Assembly: GCF_001653335.1 (NCBI RefSeq)
Contig: NZ_CP015079.1
Location: 3,224,001 to 3,288,000, forward strand
Reading direction: 5' to 3'
From: Nocardioides dokdonensis FR1436
GTDB lineage: Bacteria > Actinomycetota > Actinomycetes > Propionibacteriales > Nocardioidaceae
DNA length: 64,000 bases
Part shown: positions 62,277 to 64,000 of the stretch, piece by piece
Numbering within the stretch: position 1 is the first letter of the stretch
How the letters are laid out: every line of letters starts with the position of its first letter
The notes under the pieces: generated by a model
The model's database searches: none
Told to the model about the DNA's origin: nothing
What the model saw: the letters and a program-made list of their open reading frames with translations, nothing else
Translations under genes and position numbers: made by a program

Positions 62277-64000
62277 GTGACCGTCTCCATGCGCGTGATG
62301 TCAGCGGGCACTGGCTACCAGTACCTGCTCAGGAGCGTGGCCGCAGGCGACGGGAACCGGCAGTTGTCGACGCCGCTCACGCGGTACTACACGGAAGCCG
62401 GTACACCGCCCGGTCGTTGGGCGGGCTCGGGCCTACACGCACTCGGCCACGGAGAGATCCGGCAGGGCGACGTCGTCGGCGAGCAACAGCTCGCGCTCCT
62501 CCTGGGTGGGGGCAGTGATCCGGTCACAGGCTCGCCCCTCGGGCGCGCGTATCCGAATCCCTCATCAAGCCCCGACGAATACGGCTCCGACGCGGCGCAG
62601 TCGGCGCGACGAGCAGTCGCCGGATACGACCTAACCTTCAGCGTCCCGAAGTCCGTTTCGGCACTCTGGGGCGTGGCCGACGAGGGCACCCAAGCTCTGG
62701 TGGTGGAGGCCCATCACCGAGCGATCGCCGAGGTCCTCGACCTCGTTGAGAGGGAAGTCGCCGCGACTCGTCGCGGAGTCAGTGCGGGTAACGGCGCCGT
62801 TGCTCAGGCCGACGTGGTCGGTGTCATCGCGACGGCCTTCGACCATTGGGACTCACGACTCGGCGACCCTCAGCTCCACACCCACGTCGTCGTGTCCAAC
62901 AAGGTCCAGACTACGGAGGACGGGCGCTGGCGCAGCCTGGACGGGCGCCCCCTTCACGCAGCGGTCGTCGGCCTGTCGGAGCACTACAACGCGGTGCTGG
63001 CTGACCGGTTCACTCGACTGTTCGGGATCGAGTGGGAACAGCGGGCGCGTGGTCCTGAACGGACATCGGCCTGGGAGTTGGCGCCCGTCCCGGACGACCT
63101 GATCCGCGAATTCTCTTCCCGATCACGCGGCATCGAGATCGAGAAGGATCGCCTGATTGAGGCGTACGTCCGCGACCACGGCAAGCGCCCGTCCTCCGCC
63201 ACGATCATCCGACTCCGGGCCATCGCGACTCTGTCGACCCGGCCGGAGAAGACCATCCGATCGCTTGCGGACCTCACCCTGGAGTGGCGAGGACGGGCGG
63301 GTCAGATCCTTGGGACGGGCGCCCCCGAGTGGGCCCGTCAGATCACTGGCAAGGGGGGCGCCCGTCCCATGCCGGCGGCGCTCCTGCGCGCCGATGACAT
63401 CTCGCTCGATGTAGTCGGCCAGATCGCCGATGCCGTCGTCGATGTTGTCAGCGAAAAGCGGTCGACCTGGCGCCATTGGAACCTCTGGGCCGAGGCCTCA
63501 CGCCAGACAATGGGCTGGAGGTTCCAAAGCGCCGACGACCGCGAGCAGGTCATCGGGCTGATCGTGGCCGACGCCAAGGCTCGGTCGGTCATGTTGACCC
63601 CACCCGATCTCGCGCAGCTCCCGGAGATGTTCCGCCGCGCGGACGGCACCTCACGATTCCGGCCGCACCACTCGACGATCTACTCGTCGACGGATCTTCT
63701 GGCCGCCGAGGATCGGCTGCTCGAACTCAGCTGCCTCACGGATGCGCCGATCGTCGGCGTCGACGGAGTCGCCCGAGCCGCTTCCACGGAGGACGGTCAA
63801 CACCTACTCAGCGACAGCCAGGCCGAGGCCCTTGCGAAGGTCAGCGCGTCTGGACGTCAACTCGACCTGATCGTCGGCCCTGCCGGGGCGGGTAAGACGA
63901 CGGCGATGCATGCCCTCCAACGAGCATGGCGTGCCGAGCACGGACCCGACAGCGTGGTCGGCCTCGCGCCGAGCGCGGTGGCAGCGCAGGTCCTTGCTGA
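62277..64000 (+). CDS. MOBF (TrwC-type) relaxase-helicase, 3' end outside window
   Basis: The N-terminal relaxase nicks oriT and pilots the strand; the C-terminal half is an SF1 helicase. The catalytic tyrosines are in GYQYLL and RYYTEAGTPPGRW (about 14-38). The HUH metal site is DHWDSRLGDPQLHTHVV with H201 and H203. Walker A of the helicase is GPAGAGKTT (about residue 535). The GTG at 62277 has GGAGG about 9 nt upstream. 574 codons are visible. The gene contains an inverted pair of 16-bp arms at 63311-63369. It supplies the mobilisation function for the element. Confidence 0.92.
   Translation, partial: MTVSMRVMSAGTGYQYLLRSVAAGDGNRQLSTPLTRYYTEAGTPPGRWAGSGLHALGHGEIRQGDVVGEQQLALLLGGGSDPVTGSPLGRAYPNPSSSPDEYGSDAAQSARRAVAGYDLTFSVPKSVSALWGVADEGTQALVVEAHHRAIAEVLDLVEREVAATRRGVSAGNGAVAQADVVGVIATAFDHWDSRLGDPQLHTHVVVSNKVQTTEDGRWRSLDGRPLHAAVVGLSEHYNAVLADRFTRLFGIEWEQRARGPERTSAWELAPVPDDLIREFSSRSRGIEIEKDRLIEAYVRDHGKRPSSATIIRLRAIATLSTRPEKTIRSLADLTLEWRGRAGQILGTGAPEWARQITGKGGARPMPAALLRADDISLDVVGQIADAVVDVVSEKRSTWRHWNLWAEASRQTMGWRFQSADDREQVIGLIVADAKARSVMLTPPDLAQLPEMFRRADGTSRFRPHHSTIYSSTDLLAAEDRLLELSCLTDAPIVGVDGVARAASTEDGQHLLSDSQAEALAKVSASGRQLDLIVGPAGAGKTTAMHALQRAWRAEHGPDSVVGLAPSAVAAQVLA
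63311..63369. repeat. 16-bp inverted repeat inside the relaxase gene
   Basis: TGGGACGGGCGCCCCC (63311-63326) and GGGGGCGCCCGTCCCA (63354-63369) are perfect inverted arms with a 27-nt spacer. They contain the same 13-mer as the palindrome at 49953-49981. A near copy (TGGACGGGCGCCCCC) lies at 62938-62952. Confidence 0.85.

Overview
The window comes from the chromosome of a high-GC actinobacterium. The left-hand gene order (pyrG, Nudix, ald, xerD, helicase, parA, scpA, scpB, rluB, aroH, tyrA, cmk, plsC, der), the GTG starts with 1-8 nt stop/start overlaps, and the TANNNT -10 boxes sitting 7-8 nt before start codons all fit a Nocardioides-like member of the Propionibacteriales. The genus is inferred from gene order and codon use, not from a database match.

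Region 1 (1-17,532) is core chromosome, entirely on the + strand: nucleotide metabolism (CTP synthase, Nudix, cytidylate kinase), alanine dehydrogenase, chromosome segregation (XerD, a ParA ATPase, ScpA/ScpB), RNA handling (DUF3516 helicase, RluB-type pseudouridine synthase, Der), the last steps towards tyrosine (chorismate mutase, prephenate dehydrogenase), an acyltransferase, and a tRNA-Pro(GGG) with a strong terminator. One small acetyltransferase gene is frameshifted.

Region 2 (17,533-20,923) is an integration hotspot at the tRNA. Two related excisionase-integrase pairs are arranged back to back and divergently. Between them lies a 3' tRNA fragment that repeats 20 bp of the tRNA-Pro T-arm, followed by its own 15-bp hairpin. 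This looks like tandem insertion of two elements, or one element plus the remnant of another.

Region 3 (20,924-64,000, right end outside the window) is a large integrative conjugative element of the type with a true type IV secretion system. The transfer genes, mostly on the - strand, include SSB, DUF4913, a coupling protein, ArdC, a VirB4 motor half, a PrgI/VirB4-N-like SCO6880-family protein, a TrbL/VirB6-like channel protein, two DUF6112 proteins, DUF6349, an M23 peptidoglycan hydrolase, a one-pass membrane protein, a ParB-like protein, a primase-polymerase and, at the far right on the + strand, a MOBF (TrwC) relaxase that runs off the window. Three cargo blocks interrupt it. (a) 30.0-35.6 kb splits the VirB4-like pair and carries a HelD-like helicase with an embedded PD-(D/E)xK nuclease plus partner, and an RCC1-propeller/CFI-box protein plus partner. 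(b) About 40.0-45.0 kb is a Tn554-like transposon: tyrosine recombinase, small HTH protein, and a large protein with eight zinc ribbons fused to a degenerate recombinase domain. It carries a CmtR-CadD cadmium module, and its end is marked by repeated TTACATC/GATGTAA motifs at the 3' end of the M23 gene. (c) 51.1-61.9 kb is a complete-looking Tad/Flp pilus operon (CpaB, TadZ, TadA, TadB, TadC, Flp, three TadE/G pseudopilins) ending in a 1033-aa LysM-BTAD membrane protein.

Together these suggest an element that excises with tyrosine recombinases, protects incoming DNA (ArdC, SSB, primase), transfers through a T4SS driven by a MOBF relaxase, may use its own Tad pilus to hold or sense a recipient, and carries heavy-metal resistance and putative defence or conflict genes. 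A 13-bp motif (GGGACGGGCGCCC) forms inverted pairs both in a divergent control region and inside the relaxase gene, and may be an element-wide regulatory site.
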